A DNA stretch of 64,000 nt from Verticillium longisporum (GCA_019188255.1 JAETXT010000004.1:3596001-3660000), one strand, 5' to 3'; shown: positions 33,849-46,298, counted from the stretch's first letter. Notes: generated from the letters alone by a model not told the origin. A program made the numbers and translations.

Positions 33849-35890
33849 TTACAGCGCATTGCTTGCGCAGCTGAAGACGCCCTTCGCCCCGGCCCTGAAC
33901 TCATCCAGGATCCCCTCAACGCTAGCGTACGTGCCAACCGTGAGGAACACGACACCGACGCCGATGATGAACAAATTCAAGGCCACAGATACCGCATCGC
34001 TGATTTTGCTAGGGCGTCCATATCCAGCGGCCTTGTCGACGGATCGCATGCGGAAGAAGGCGACTCCCCAGAAGATGAAGCCGAAGAAGGAATCGAAGAG
34101 GGATGACATGAGCGAGAGGACTGGGAATACATCAGCAACCTTTCTTCTTTCTTCACTTGGACAAGTTGCATGTATCTAGTTTGACAATACGTACGTGAGC
34201 TGAAGATGGGAATGACCTCGGCAATGATGAACGCGGCAACCCACGTTGCGACTGCAAAGTGTCAGATCCGTGTATTCGAAAGCTTCTCATAGGAAAGGGA
34301 CTTACACAGAATACCTGCCCAACTCGCCCAGCCGACCATGGTGTGCTCGTTGATGTGGCGCTTGTTGTTCTCGAACACGCGGAAAAAGACGAAGCGGCTC
34401 GAAACAGCGGCGTACAGAACGCCAAGGAAGATGAGCGTTGGGATCATAAACGAGAAGGCAACTTTTTTGTGAACCTCGTCAGACAGCGAGCCGAAGGCCG
34501 GAGCCGTCATGTACTGGTTGCCGACATTCGAGTAGATGACGGCGCCGACGATGCTGAAGACGATAATCTCGCCAATGGTACACGCCCATAGAGCTTTCGG
34601 GAAGTCCCTGACCCAAAATCAGTATCACAGTAGTGGAAGTCAGGGAATTGGGAACTGTACGTACCGGGGGTTGCGCATCTCGGCAATGAAGCTCTGGAGC
34701 GTGATCTGGCCGATGAAAGTGTAGCTGATGCTCAAGAAGGCATTCATGCCAGCAACAAAGGTCGTTCCGGGGACCGGCACGGCTCGTACGAGAGGTTCCC
34801 CGATGGCGGCGTCATATCTGGCAGGATGGTCCTGGATTCCGGCAAAGATGGTCGCGAGTATGACAGAGATGAAAGTGAAGAGCGCAGACGCAACGGCGAA
34901 CTTGGATAGCAGGTCAAACGTGCGCGGCAGCGACGACAGCCAGGAGATGATGGCCATGATGACGGAGAAGACGACAGTGCTGCAGCGGGGCCCGCCGGAA
35001 GTGACCATTGTGTTCAGGTATTCGGCACCGACGAGGACATGGAGACCTTGGATGAACTGCTGATCATCAGGACTGCCGGCACGGCGAAGATGCGAGGGAG
35101 AAAGTACTTACGGTGTTGTTGAGGATGAACATGACGGCAGTAGCCCACCACGCCCATCGGTGGCCCCAGAACAGCATCTGGCCAATATCACAGATGTCGC
35201 GGACCTCGGGGTGGCGCAGGCAGAATTGCCAAAGGACAAGCGATCTATTGGTGGTCAGCTTGATTGCTGCGTTCTTTGCTCTGAAAGAAACTAACGTGTA
35301 GAGCACTGTCGCGGCGATGAAGATTGTGAGAATCAAGCTGCCAAGGTAAGCTTGCTGTCATGAGTGACTGAATCGGTGCATCTATCCTACCCAGGAACCA
35401 GGCCTAGCACGCTGTATGCCCATGGAAAACTCATGATTGCCTATTCGGGTAAGAAAGAATTCATTCTTGGCAGACGCCAGGACGGCACTCACTAAGCAAA
35501 TGTATTCGGAAAACAGCAGGGCAGCAGTCTGTATTCATTAGTGTCTGCATGTCAACTTTGTTACCCCGAGATGATGCATACCTTTGGCCAAGAGCAAGTA
35601 CGGTACTGAATGGCGCAGCCATCCTCCTTGGCAAGCTGCTTGTGCAGAATGTCCTCGCTCGAAGACACGCCGCCCTCGATGGATGACGTCTCGGAGCGCA
35701 CCGAGTCTGCGACGGCGGCAATGCGCGGGCCGATGGCCGTGTTGCGGCCGCCGAACCACTGGAAGCCGCTCGGCTCGGGCGCGGCCTCGACATCGCCGGC
35801 AGCCAGAGGCTTGCCGTCACCAACGGGGCTTACCCGCTTCTCAAGGGAGGAGGAGTCAAGGAGTGAGCCCCCCGTTTCGTGCGTCGCCAT
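33849..35890 (-). CDS. Neutral amino-acid permease of the Aa_trans (AAAP) family, Mtr-like
   Basis: I trace about nine exons from the ATG at 35890 to the stop at 33849, with small exons in the first third, for about 530 residues. The cytosolic N-terminus (about 95 residues) is Ser/Gly-rich. Membrane segments follow: TAALLFSEYICL, AIMSFPWAYSVLGLVPG, LILTIFIAATVLY, WWATAVMFILNN, VVFSVIMAIISW, ALFTFISVILATIF, FLSISYTFIGQ, IIVFSIVGAVIYS, FSFMIPTLIFLGVLY, ATWVAAFIIAEVIPIF, FFGFIFWGVAF and ALNLFIIGVGVVFLTVG. The layout and the segment QSFIAEMRNPRDFPKAL are typical of fungal Aa_trans permeases such as Neurospora mtr, plasma-membrane proton symporters for neutral amino acids. All internal splice sites I checked follow GT-AG with matching phases. 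No interruption was seen. Confidence 0.88.
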
Positions 35891-37432
35891 GATAGGTATG
35901 TATCAGTAACCTCTCGGCAATTTGACGATGCTTATCGAGATCGGTATCAAGTATCGCAGTGAACAAGACGATGAGGCTCGGTTGGGGAAAGTATCTCGCA
36001 CCGGTTGGCGTCTCAACGTAAGCCTCAGATCAGATCGTCGTCAAGACACGCTTTTCGTTTGAGAGGTCCGCCACTAAAAAGTAAAGCAGCAGCGAGGGTA
36101 AGACTTCAAGAAGTGAAGAGGACCACAGGGACGGGACCCTGGCCCACTAGTATGGTCCGGCAAAGGACGTCCCCGGCGAACGTTGCACTCGTTTCCCAGG
36201 TACCTTAAATCCCATTCTGCCTTGCTAGTCACCATCCACAAAAACGCCCCCCAATCGTGGAAGCATCAGATGGCGTGCTCCTAGCTCCCCTCGATAATCT
36301 CTACCTCCATCCACCGCTGGTCCTGGATCGCGCTGGCGATGAAGGGTGGGAGGTGGCGCCGCCGGGGGCGTGCTCACACGTGGGGTACCACCGAGCCAGC
36401 ACGTAAAGACCAGCTATTGTCGGTACACAAGCTTTTGCTCCCAGCGAGCGGAGTCCCTGTAAGGTAGTCACCGGAGAGGGCGAGGAAACACAAGTCTCAC
36501 CCTCCCAATGAAGCACTGGCGCAAACAGCAGCACGCTGTCCAGGCCAACATTATGTGGACCACCCGCGTCCGCGGCCAGACGGACTGATTCCCATCTCGT
36601 GTCACGAACCAACGAGAGGGCTGCGACAGAAGGATTGAGGTGCCGTCCGTTCCCAGACCCCTGTTTACCGCGCAGACTTGGGCTCTGCCGGATGGATGTC
36701 GTGACGTCGGCGTGGCTGTCGGGGGGCGTTCCCGGCTGGTCGGGGCAGCCAAGAGAGCCAAGAGATTCCCGGATCTTTCACCCGCTGGCCACAGTCTACT
36801 TGGCAGGGGTCCCTCTTTCATGAGACCCAGGCGGGGGAGCAAGGAGGGCCAGAACCAGAAAGAACGTTAAACATGAGATTGCGTGATCGAGAACGCGTGC
36901 CCTTTTTCAACACAAGGTTTAGGTCATTTGCGAACCCTGGCTGCAGCGTTGTGAGAGAGCCTGATTCTCCCTCGTGGAAAGCACTGTACGAGTGACAGTG
37001 AATAATGAGAGCCTGGCGTGCCGCTCCCTCTAGCAATTTGCAGTGATCGGCGGCGTTCTCGGAAACACGGCAGATGGGAGGAGGGTGGTGACGTGAGACT
37101 GGTCTTTCAGCCTGACTCGTCGGCTGGGCCGCTGCAAACGTTACTACATGCCAGAGGTATGCGGAGACACTCTTTAAAAGAACCGTCTTGTATTACCGAC
37201 ATGTCAAGTCCCGATCCACTGTACCACGTTCATAATTCGGCAATAGGCAGTGCTGGATGGATCGGAACTGATCATTATGCTAAGCTTAACCAGTGCGCCA
37301 GCCTCGGCTTCTCCATATGTAACTCCGGTTCCCATGCGTGATAGACCATGCCGTGCCTCGCTCAGCCAGATTCATTATCCTCATCAACCCACGTGCTTCA
37401 TTACCTCCTCCAGTATCACCGCTGCACCCCAA
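35891..37432. other. Intergenic region, no gene recognised
   Basis: About 1.5 kb holding the permease promoter and the 3' flank of the Mug113-like gene. Several short overlapping frames exist on both strands around 36,300-36,870, but none has a recognisable domain. Confidence 0.45.
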
Positions 37433-38743
37433 TCACGGCTGTGTCTCGTCCCACTCAACCCACCGCCGTATCACCTCATCAACTCTCCTGACCCCCTCTC
37501 GCGTTGCCTCGACCTCAAACCACTCCCTGTGATCTCGTCCACACGCGTCGCAACTTCCGCGGACTGCCTTGAGCCCTAGTCCAGCCAGCTCAATGTGCAC
37601 CAGCCTCTCGACGCGATGGCAATGCGGCGCCATCCGCGGCGCCTGGCCCGACGCCTCACTCGCTCCCGGCAGGTACGGGTAGTACCGGATAACCTCGACT
37701 GCGTACCCGCACTGCCGCGACCACTGCTGCATACGCCGCTGGACGTTGGCTGCGCGGCCGATCTTGAGGAGCATCGTCTTCTTGTTTTGCCGGTTTGAAG
37801 ACGTCGACCGGGCATACGACGAGACGACATCGCTTGCGCGGCGCTGGCGGCCAGCTGCCGCTGTAGAGGGTGGCGCAAGAAGCGACCTGGCCGCGTCTAC
37901 TGGCGGCGGCGACTTGTCGGTCGTGGGCGTCATCCAGAACATGTATATGTATCCTGCTTCCTCCGAATCAACGTATGGGCGTGCGAGTTCCGCCATCAGC
38001 GCCGACGCCGTCTGCGGATCGGTGTGGTCGGGAATGAGCGACAGGTACTGTCCCGTCTGGGATTTGGAGGACTTTGTCGAGAATTTGCCGGGAGACTGCG
38101 TCGAGAGGTTGGTAGGTCGCGAGGCAGTCGATGAAGCGCCATGGTGCTTCGAAGGTCGCGGTGTCGAGACGTATCCCTGCTGAATGGGCTTTGGCTGTGG
38201 TCTCGCCGGCGGCTCGTCGTGGACCTCGTCGAGTGGGATCCGGAAGCAGAAGCAAAAATGCAGCTCTTTTTTCGGTTTCGGTCGGCTCATGGCCATGGCG
38301 GCCGGCGGAGGTTTTGCGTAGCCGTTGCTGTGGCTGTGAGAGGGTCTCGCGCTGCCATCGTGTCGTCCTGATCTCGGCTTCTTCTTCGCTTGCTTCCTTT
38401 GCTCGAGCTCTACGAGCCCCAACCTGTCGGCGAGCGTGTCGATGCTGGGTCGCTCCTCGAGAATCGGTGTGGCGTTACCCCGCGGGCCGGGACTCGAGTG
38501 TGCTGACATGGCCGCCTGGTCTCTGTGCTGCCAGCAATACAACGTCTCGTCGCGGGGGTCATCGTGTGTGATCTTGGCCCGGCGGGGTCGAGGCAGCAGC
38601 GTCTGGGCTGGGTCGACGGGTGCGGCCGTGATGGGGCGTCGACATGGTCGGCCGCTCGTGGTGATGCCTCGGCAGGTTGTGGAGGGATTCTTTGAGTCGT
38701 TGCGCGCCACGAGCGACTCGGGCGTATTCGCGACAAAGGGCAT
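37433..38743 (-). CDS. Mug113-like protein with a T5orf172 (GIY-YIG superfamily) domain
   Basis: Single exon, 436 residues. The N-terminal region has a Cys-containing segment (TTCRGITTSGRPCRRPI, then LYCWQH) that resembles a small metal-binding motif. A basic, Ser/Pro-rich low-complexity linker follows. The C-terminal half (about residues 245-430) is the T5orf172/DUF1766 domain: AGYIYMFWMT at its start, MLLKIGRAANVQRRMQQWSRQ as the core GIY-YIG-like motif, RVERLVHIELAGLG as the following helix, then CDACGRDHREWFEV. Members include fission yeast meiotically up-regulated gene 113. They are thought to be related to nucleases, but function in filamentous fungi is unknown. Cys residues in the last motif are conserved in fungal members as far as I recall. 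Confidence 0.85.
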   Translation of the reverse strand: MPFVANTPESLVARNDSKNPSTTCRGITTSGRPCRRPITAAPVDPAQTLLPRPRRAKITHDDPRDETLYCWQHRDQAAMSAHSSPGPRGNATPILEERPSIDTLADRLGLVELEQRKQAKKKPRSGRHDGSARPSHSHSNGYAKPPPAAMAMSRPKPKKELHFCFCFRIPLDEVHDEPPARPQPKPIQQGYVSTPRPSKHHGASSTASRPTNLSTQSPGKFSTKSSKSQTGQYLSLIPDHTDPQTASALMAELARPYVDSEEAGYIYMFWMTPTTDKSPPPVDAARSLLAPPSTAAAGRQRRASDVVSSYARSTSSNRQNKKTMLLKIGRAANVQRRMQQWSRQCGYAVEVIRYYPYLPGASEASGQAPRMAPHCHRVERLVHIELAGLGLKAVRGSCDACGRDHREWFEVEATREGVRRVDEVIRRWVEWDETQP

Positions 38744-40379
38744 TGTTGACGTTCGCGTTTCAAGGCAAGTTATGTAGACCTGCCCTGGTGTTGAAGTTAT
38801 CGCTAGCTTCCCATGTCGAGTTCAAGCACTCGTCGTAGAACAGGCCCAGACCATGGAGGGGTTCGTTGGAATGTCAAGAAGCAGGATAAATCAGGGCTGG
38901 GGGGTGCTTGACCCAGTCACCGCACATTCATGCGCGTGAATCAAGGCCATCGCGACCTTGCATGCGACCATGGTCGTAGGGTCATGTCGGGCTGCAGTGG
39001 GATGGGGAGGTTGGGTGACTGGGGCACTGGTGCCTGGTCTTGACTGGGATTCAACATCTTGGGAGTGGCTGGGAGCTACACTGCCACAGTCCGTGTGGCG
39101 CAAGGTTCACCGAGCTCACCGGGCAATCTTCCTTTCTGGTGACCCTCAATGGATCGACTGCCCGTGGCGCAGACGTGGACTCTCTCCTAATCCTTAATAT
39201 TCACTCGGAACCTCCGTCTAAGGGTTCGGCTTCGGGATCCACGGGCCGCGACTATTGACCGAAAATGGCAACGTCTTTCGCCGTCGCTGGGCGAAGCACC
39301 CCCGAACCAGTAGTACCGAAACGTGCCTGAATCTGGCAAGAAACGACTGGCAAGTCTCCCATGCACCGGAACGCCGAAGACCCGATTGAACGCCGCCGCT
39401 GCTCACAAGCAGGTCACCGCTGAGTGCGAAGCGATCAGGGACTTGAAATCACCAGTGATGGCCGTGGCGTAGCTCGGCGGTAAGCCCTTGATCGGCAACA
39501 ATGCTTGGACACCCGAATCGTCATTCAACACGACATGTTGCCGCGGCGGCTTACTCGGGCGGTGTATTCTTCCTCTAGATTTGATGGGCCCCAAATATCG
39601 CCAAGAATAAGACGCGCCAGTCTTTCGCTTGCACCTCCAGGGTGTTTTGATTCCCCCAATGACCACATCCAGCTCCATGATTGGAGATGATTGACGTTAA
39701 CACCCCCCGCAGCACCTCGTTCCTCGACGCATTCTGTTGTGAGAAGAAGCCGAGCATGCTCTTGGCGTGTCACTCTGACCATTTCCAAGCATCCCTCCAT
39801 GTGCTGCCACATGCACATGTACAACTTTCTCTGCCAGCGACCAGTCTGAGTTCGAGCTCTCGTTGCCACACGCTGCATAGCCCTCCCCGGCCTAAAACGA
39901 TATTATGCCGTGCTCCAGCGAGTTCGCGACCCGAATTCACCGAGGCGGTTCCGGGCGACAAACCCGACAAAGCCGCAGTCCTCAGAAAACGTGGTAAGAC
40001 TAGCACATTGTCTAACGTGATCGTGCCTGCATCATGCTGCGGCCTAATTTGGCTGATCTCGCTGGAAAGGGGCTGTATTTTTTCGTAGAGAATGAATTGC
40101 ATGGTCTGCGCCGCTCACCTTGGCTGCAGTGCCGCGGCTCTGTTGACGTCGTCACACTTGGCTTCTCATGCCGCAGGATGAAATGCTAGACTCGACCGTT
40201 GCGGTAGTATGTTTCGAATTGGTGATGAGAAGTATTGCACCAGCGGGCGGAGCCTCCATCGTGGTCGTGTATAAAGCTGAGAGCATCCGCGGTAAGACGT
40301 AGACAGCAGAACTGGGCTCATCTTCACATCTAGCCAAACTCACATTACAACGCGCCTTCACCTCGTTCGAACTCTCAAC
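38744..40379. other. Intergenic region, no gene recognised
   Basis: About 1.6 kb between two divergently transcribed genes (Mug113-like on minus, amine oxidase on plus). Only short frames with no domain are seen. It contains both promoters. I found no RNA gene. Confidence 0.45.
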
Positions 40380-42068
40380 ATGTACACAAAGCACGGCGCT
40401 CGCCTTCTTCTTTCCGTCTCACTTCTTCTTCGGGCCGTCCCAGGAGTCGCAGCGGTCGAGGTCAGTCGACCTTGGACCCCGGCTGATGGCCACTTGGGTG
40501 ACACCAACAACGGCTGTGACCAGAGTCCTCCCCTGCCTCCTTCCGAAGTCGACGTCATTGTGGTGGGTGGTGGGTTTTGAGGCCTCACTGCCGCGTACGA
40601 GTTGCAACAGTCAGGCTACACCACACTCGTGCTTGAAGCGACGCACCTCCTCGGCGGTAAGTCCCGCTCGCAGAGACTGAAGACTGGTCCCGGTATCGCG
40701 GAACTCGGCGCCACATGGATCAACAACAAGACGCAAAAGACAGTTTATGAATACAGCGAGCGCTTCGGATTGGACACCGTTGTACAGTACACCGACGGCG
40801 ATACCATTTTTCAGGGCGAGGATGGCGAGGTAACCCGCTCAACTCCAGGCGATGATTTCGAGGTATGTTGTCATTAGTCACAGTCTTCACTCAACAAGCG
40901 ATCGATTATGGACAGCGGATGCTGACTGTACCAGCCCGAGGACCCTGAGCTGGCTCTTCAGGAAGCTGCATGGTCACTCCTCATCGAAGAATCCGCCGCT
41001 AAGATTAACGTCTCCGACTGGGGCAGCTTCCCCGAGAAGAAGGATGTTTCATTTGCCGACTGGCTCGACATTTACAAGATGTGGGAGAAGCCGCATCTTC
41101 GAGCCCTCAGCCGTGGGCTTTCAAGGGCTATCGTTGGACGCGAGCCGGAGGATATTGGAGCACACTACTTTCTCGACTACATCAAGTCGGGGGGTGGCCT
41201 TCGTAGTCTCATGTTTGAGGATCAAGAGGGGGCCCAGTTCCAGTGGATCAAGCAAGGTGAGTATCCCGCAAGAAACATCGATCCTAGTATGAGATTAATA
41301 ATTGACACGTTTCAAGGCACCACGGCCATCGCGACCAGTCTCGCCGAGGCCATGACCCCTGGAAGCGTACTCATCCACAGCCCCGTCCACAGCGTTGTCC
41401 AGCAGAACGGCATCTCCATTATCACCATCGAGTCTGGCCAGTCTTTCCGCGCCAAGAAGGTCATCATTGCTGTGACGCAGAACGTCTACAACAAAATCAC
41501 TTTCTCCCCTCCCCTCCCCTGCGACAAGCGCAACCTCGTGTCTCACACAAAACCAGGAATCTACGCAAAGATGGCCCTTACCTATTCCAAGTCTTGGTGG
41601 CGCGACGCCGGTCTCGTCGGCAAGTTTACCTCTCTCGCGGGGCCGGCTTGTTTCGGTTGGGAGATTTCGGATGCATCGCAAGACCTGTACGCCCTTATGG
41701 TGTTCATCGCCGGTAGTATCGCTGAGAAATGGGGCGCTCTGCCCGCGGACGAGAAGGAGACGTCAATCATTGAGCACCTGGGTGAGATCTTCGGAAAGGA
41801 TCTAGCCAACGAGGCGCGAGACGTGCGTGAGGTTCAGTACGTCGAGTGGACGACGGAGGAGTACTTCCTCGGTGGACCGACGACCACTCTCGGGGCGGGC
41901 ATGCTGCGCAAGTACGGCGCGGCGATGAGGGAGCCGTTTGAAAATTTGCACTTTGCCGGCACGGAAACTGCGTTTGAGTGGAAAGGGTACCTGGAGGGGG
42001 CAGTCACTGCGGGCCAGCGTGCAGCACAGGAGGTTGTTGATGGGTTGACGGAAACCAAGAAAGCATGA
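40380..42068 (+). pseudogene. Flavin-containing amine oxidase (MAO/L-amino-acid oxidase superfamily) with an in-frame TGA
   Basis: Three exons, 40380-40862, 40935-41256 and 41317-42068, encode 518 codons in a single frame. The N-terminus is a signal peptide (LLLSVSLLLRAVPGVAA). The dinucleotide-binding motif reads VDVIVVGGGF, stop, GLTAAYELQQSGY, LVLEA: the codon after Phe is TGA (40578-40580) where the family has a small residue. Later features are intact: GPGIAELGATWI, the FAD-contacting region near VIIAVTQNVY, and the C-terminal FAD motif LHFAGTETAFEWKGYLEGAVTAG. The enzyme would oxidise amines or amino acids to imines with release of hydrogen peroxide, outside the cell or in the secretory route. 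The stop removes everything after codon 66, so as sequenced it is null. The intact remainder argues for a very recent mutation or a sequence error. No splice choice removes the TGA without destroying the FAD motif. Confidence 0.85.
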
Positions 42069-44336
42069 AATGTGATTAATTGGTGGCCAGTCACCAATGT
42101 GCCTTCTCGCTGGGCTGGTTCATGGAGCAGGCTGAGCTGAGTATATCTACCATCCATTCTGTTTGCTACGCTATCCCTGGTGATCCCGTCCATTATTTTC
42201 GCCTACTCTCGGCAGTTTTAAATCTGAAGACTTCACCGTCCTCTGCAACTCGTGATGACGCGGGTTTGCCTGTTGGTCCGCGATTGATACAGTACGACTT
42301 GACTCTCCTGGCTCGGCTGCTGTACAAAAACTCATTTGCTTTCCCGTAACAAGCCTGTGCTACAGGCTTGATAGCATTAATACGCCCTTTCTTCACGCAC
42401 TGGCCATCAAACACTGCCGTCTTGTCTACTGGATTGTGTAATAAAGCTGTTGAGTGAACCGCTCTATTTGCGTCGTAAGAGAACACCATAAGATCCCAGT
42501 CTAGTGGATTGTTTGTGCGTCCCCGGGTTCGTAATGTGATCCGATAACTGCTGCACACTGGCGGCCGACAGCTTCCGCCTTTCTCAGCCAGTCAGCATGG
42601 CTTCATGGAGGAGGAAAGGGAAGGGCTCAGATGGGAAGACCAAATGCTGCTATCATATGCAAAAGGAAAGAAAGCTGCATCTTGTCCGAGGCAAAGGCAA
42701 AAGTAAAGGTTGTCGGACCACTCTAGCTTTCATGGCTCTCATTGTCCCTCGCAGTCCAAGCTGCTCAGTTCAAGAGTTCACCCAAGCTCCAAGTTACACG
42801 ACTCTTGAACGTTTATGGAGACACGGGAGGGATTATTCTAGATGTGTATGCCCTGGTGAAGTGCATTTGTTGCGTTGTGGCCGAGATGTAAATGCACGAG
42901 CAGTCTGGTCAGTATTGGCAAGCATAGCGCGGGGCTGTAGCTTCGACCAGTGAACTCTTGGTCTCCACGGCGGATTAAGTTTCATGGCCCGTTTCCTCTA
43001 GTTGCGCGAGATATCCGCTGAGTTTACTAAGCATCTTACTTTCAAGTTAAGGGTGAAGAGCTCGATAATACTGCTTATTGGTTCCTTCCTCACACGCTAA
43101 CGTATGTACCTTAACTTATGGTAGGTACCTATGCTGCTTCGTCAAGATTAGCCGTCATTTTTTCCTCACCCAGTCCTGATGACAGGATCTCCTATTCCGA
43201 GAGTCCTGTGCAGACTTTGTTCCCCCAACCAAGAAGACATAATGTAATGTACTTCGTGATACATAACGAAACTCAATTCTTAGTCAGTTGCCATCCTCTT
43301 ATATTACAGGTCTTTAACCTTCTCAAGTGGCTGCTATTGCTATAAACAACGCCTCTCTTGACCTGACCATACCAGAATTTCCTCATAATGTATTCCTGAG
43401 GGGTGTCATGTGGATTGGCTCGAAGGTTTTTTGCTAACAATCATTAACGAATGGCACCCAATCGAGCTGTTTCTTTCGGAAACCCGACGAGATGAAAGCC
43501 AGCATCATCTTTCGTTGCTTTTCCAATAACCTCATTAAGGATATGTTTCTTCTATAACTTCGAGTCAGCCGTACTTGACTGGGTCTATCATTTCTCCAGT
43601 GCCCTCAGGATAGTAACGTGAGTGCTGCCTAAGAAAGATTCTCTCGTCAGATTCCATTTTCAGACTGGCACTAAAACGCAGGTTTAAGGCTTTTGCTTCC
43701 GTGTTTCTCGACGTTGATGGAAGCTTGGCGACTGCTAGCTGTTGCATCGGGCTGTGCTCGCAGCATCACGAAGACACCCATCAACTGATACAGTGATGAA
43801 GCTCCAGATTCCGCCGTCTGACTGGGGCCAAGCTATTCCGGGCTTCCCCAGATAGAGCTCAAATACCAAACACCCTGTGGAAAGTATGATACTCAGAAAA
43901 TTAAAAAGCTCCAAGGGCGCCGCTCAACCAAATTGAGAGACGTCGCGTTGGTCCCCGCTGGAGGACAAACTGCGCCACAATTCACATACTCAGTGGCTGT
44001 GTGTGGCGCGACGTTGGCTGACTGTCGACAGAAAAGTTTTCCCCGGCTAATCCCTTTATTCGAGACCGGAAAGCAGTACCTCCGTCACCATCATTGCCGC
44101 CATTGTATCGTCTCATTCATTGTCGTTCCTTATCAATGTAACTGTAATTCTTTGTTAGCCAACGGTGGCTTCCCATTTCCCTCATTTTGACCCGCCCACG
44201 CGTGGTTGGTAGCGCCCCGGGTGCACTAGCAACGGCGCAGTGCTGGACCGTCACCCTGCATTCGAGCTCCATTGCATGAATGCACATGACATCTGAGCGG
44301 GCCTGACCTATCAACGAGTAAAAGGCCATCAGGGCC
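42069..44336. other. Intergenic region, no gene recognised
   Basis: About 2.3 kb. A 118-codon open frame at 42597-42953 plus is Lys/Cys-rich, without a domain or introns, and I do not consider it a gene. The remainder contains only short frames. It includes the promoter of the BCS1-like gene. Confidence 0.45.
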
Positions 44337-45830
44337 ATGTCACTTCGCTACCACGTCGGCGCTGCCACGGGCTCCCAGCTCCTTGACCCCTGGGCTCATG
44401 GACTCAGCGTCATGAAAGATGTCTTTGCGAGCTGGTCGAGATTGGACATCACTCAGATCGGCTCCCTCATCGCCATTGCCGGGACACTGCCGACGGCGTG
44501 GAGGTTCATCCACAGAATATGGTCCGAGGCAGCCGCCTTCGTCCAGCGCTTCTTCCTGGCATCCGTCACGATCCCCGGCGGTGACCCCCTCAACGCCAGC
44601 GTTGTCAAATGGGTCCTCAAGAACCGCCCTCGGCACCACCGGTCTTTCACTGGACGCATCGACGTCGGACATGTCCATAGCGATAGGGGCGCAGCTCTGA
44701 AAAAGTCGCAACAGTCCATCCAGTACTCGCCTCATTGGAACTCTCGCTGGACATGGTACGACGGAACCCTCATCATGGTCTCGCGCCGAATCGACGACTT
44801 CAACGCCTCCCTCTCCGACCCGAGGAACGACGGCATGGGCGGCGAGGAACTCACCCTGCGCTGTTTCGGCTGGTCCGCGGAGCCCCTCAAGGCCTTCATT
44901 GAAGGATGCCGCGCGTATTCCGAAAAGCAGACGCAGTTCTTCGTCATCATCTACTCTCGCGACCGTTACGGCCTGGCCTGGCAGCCCAAGGCCAGAAGAC
45001 CGATCCGGCATCTGGAGACGGTGCACTTCGACACAAATCTCAAGCAGGACCTCTTGGCCGACATACGGAACTACCTTGACCCCAAGACGAAGAGGCGGTA
45101 CCAGAGCCGCAGCATGCCGTATCGGAGGGGCTATCTCTTCTACGGGCCGCCGGGGACTGGCAAGTCCTCCCTGTCCGTGGCCCTCGCCGGCGAGTTTGGC
45201 CTCGATCTCTACGAGGTCAAGATCCCCAGCGTTGCGACGGATGCGGATCTCGAACAAATGTTCCAAGAGGTGCCACCACGGTGCGTCGTTTTGCTGGAGG
45301 ATATCGATGCCGTCTGGATCGACCGCTCGAACCCACGCCCCAGCAGCCAGGACGGCAACATGGCGCCCAACTGCACCCTGTCCGGTCTCCTGAACGTCCT
45401 GGACGGCGTCGGCTCGCAGGAGGGCCGCATCGTCATCATGACGACCAACAGGCCCGAGCAGCTTGACAGCGCTCTCGTGCGGCCGGGGCGCGTGGACATG
45501 AAGGTGCTGCTCGGCAACATTAGCCAAACGTCGGCCGAGGAGATGTTTGTCCGCATGTTCTCGCCTGAGCTGGGCTGCACGACACCTCTGGAGATGGACG
45601 AGGTCAAGCGTCTCGCCGCACGTTTCGCTGCCGAGGTGCCGGATGACTTGTTGACGCCTTCCCAGCTGCAGGGCTTCTTTCAGCTTCACCTGGAGAGCCC
45701 GCATGACGCCGCGAGCAGTATCAAGTCGTGGGTCGAGACGGAGCTCGAGAGAACGCCGGAGAAGAGCTTTGAATTCGTCAGCGGACGCAAGAGCCCTTCA
45801 AGCACACTGTGGGTGGAGCGGGTTGGATAG
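44337..45830 (+). CDS. BCS1-like AAA ATPase
   Basis: Single exon, 497 residues. The N-terminal third carries a BCS1_N-type domain (about residues 40-235), with a hydrophobic segment near residue 40 (IGSLIAIAGTLPTAWRFI) that could anchor the protein in the inner mitochondrial membrane. The AAA module follows: YLFYGPPGTGKSS is Walker A (near residue 270), CVVLLEDIDAVW is Walker B (near 320), IVIMTTN is sensor 1, and DSALVRPGRVDMKV holds the arginine finger region. Yeast Bcs1 inserts the Rieske protein into complex III. Filamentous fungi have many paralogues with unknown roles, and this is more likely one of those than the orthologue, because the N-terminal part is divergent. Long antisense frames here are shadows. 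Confidence 0.9.
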   Translation: MSLRYHVGAATGSQLLDPWAHGLSVMKDVFASWSRLDITQIGSLIAIAGTLPTAWRFIHRIWSEAAAFVQRFFLASVTIPGGDPLNASVVKWVLKNRPRHHRSFTGRIDVGHVHSDRGAALKKSQQSIQYSPHWNSRWTWYDGTLIMVSRRIDDFNASLSDPRNDGMGGEELTLRCFGWSAEPLKAFIEGCRAYSEKQTQFFVIIYSRDRYGLAWQPKARRPIRHLETVHFDTNLKQDLLADIRNYLDPKTKRRYQSRSMPYRRGYLFYGPPGTGKSSLSVALAGEFGLDLYEVKIPSVATDADLEQMFQEVPPRCVVLLEDIDAVWIDRSNPRPSSQDGNMAPNCTLSGLLNVLDGVGSQEGRIVIMTTNRPEQLDSALVRPGRVDMKVLLGNISQTSAEEMFVRMFSPELGCTTPLEMDEVKRLAARFAAEVPDDLLTPSQLQGFFQLHLESPHDAASSIKSWVETELERTPEKSFEFVSGRKSPSSTLWVERVG

Positions 45831-46298
45831 ATTGTACAACACTTGTGTAGACGGCTTTGTATTTTGCATGATAGATGTCATTCGGGTGGCTTTGTCGTTC
45901 CTTGGGTTTTCTTGTGTTACTCGAGATGAACATAATCAGCGTATTTTCATTGCAACATTGACCCCTTCAAGCTCGATCGATGTATGAGCTGCCGAGTCTG
46001 TCATGACGGAAACATTGAGCACAGCTTTCGGTGATCTGCACGGTTAGGGTCCCTACCAGCCTCAAGCCTTCACTAGCGATCTAGTGGACGTTAGAGTCAA
46101 CCAATGCCATCGCCTGAAACAGAGATCAAGGTTGATGCTCACAAGAGAAAGTTTGCCCACTACACACAATCACGAGCGACGGGGGCTATCCATGGCCCAA
46201 GTCGATAGCGTATCATCAAATGAATCTTCCAGAAAAATGGAAGCCACGCAATGGCGAGTCAGAAACACTGCTATGAAAGTTTAAGTTCGAGCGGGATG
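45831..46298. other. Intergenic region, no gene recognised
   Basis: 3' flank of the BCS1-like gene up to the MITE-like element. No frame with recognisable content. Confidence 0.5.

Noticed and set aside
40578..40580. TGA in the amine oxidase as a recoded (selenocysteine or readthrough) codon
   Set aside because: Fungi of this group do not use selenocysteine, the position is not a Cys/Sec site, and the following base context is not the known readthrough context.
42597..42953. 118-codon plus-strand frame
   Set aside because: Lys/Cys-rich composition without domain or partner exons; likely chance.
44340..45704. 454-codon open frame antisense to the BCS1-like gene
   Set aside because: Shadow of a GC3-rich sense frame; no recognisable domain.
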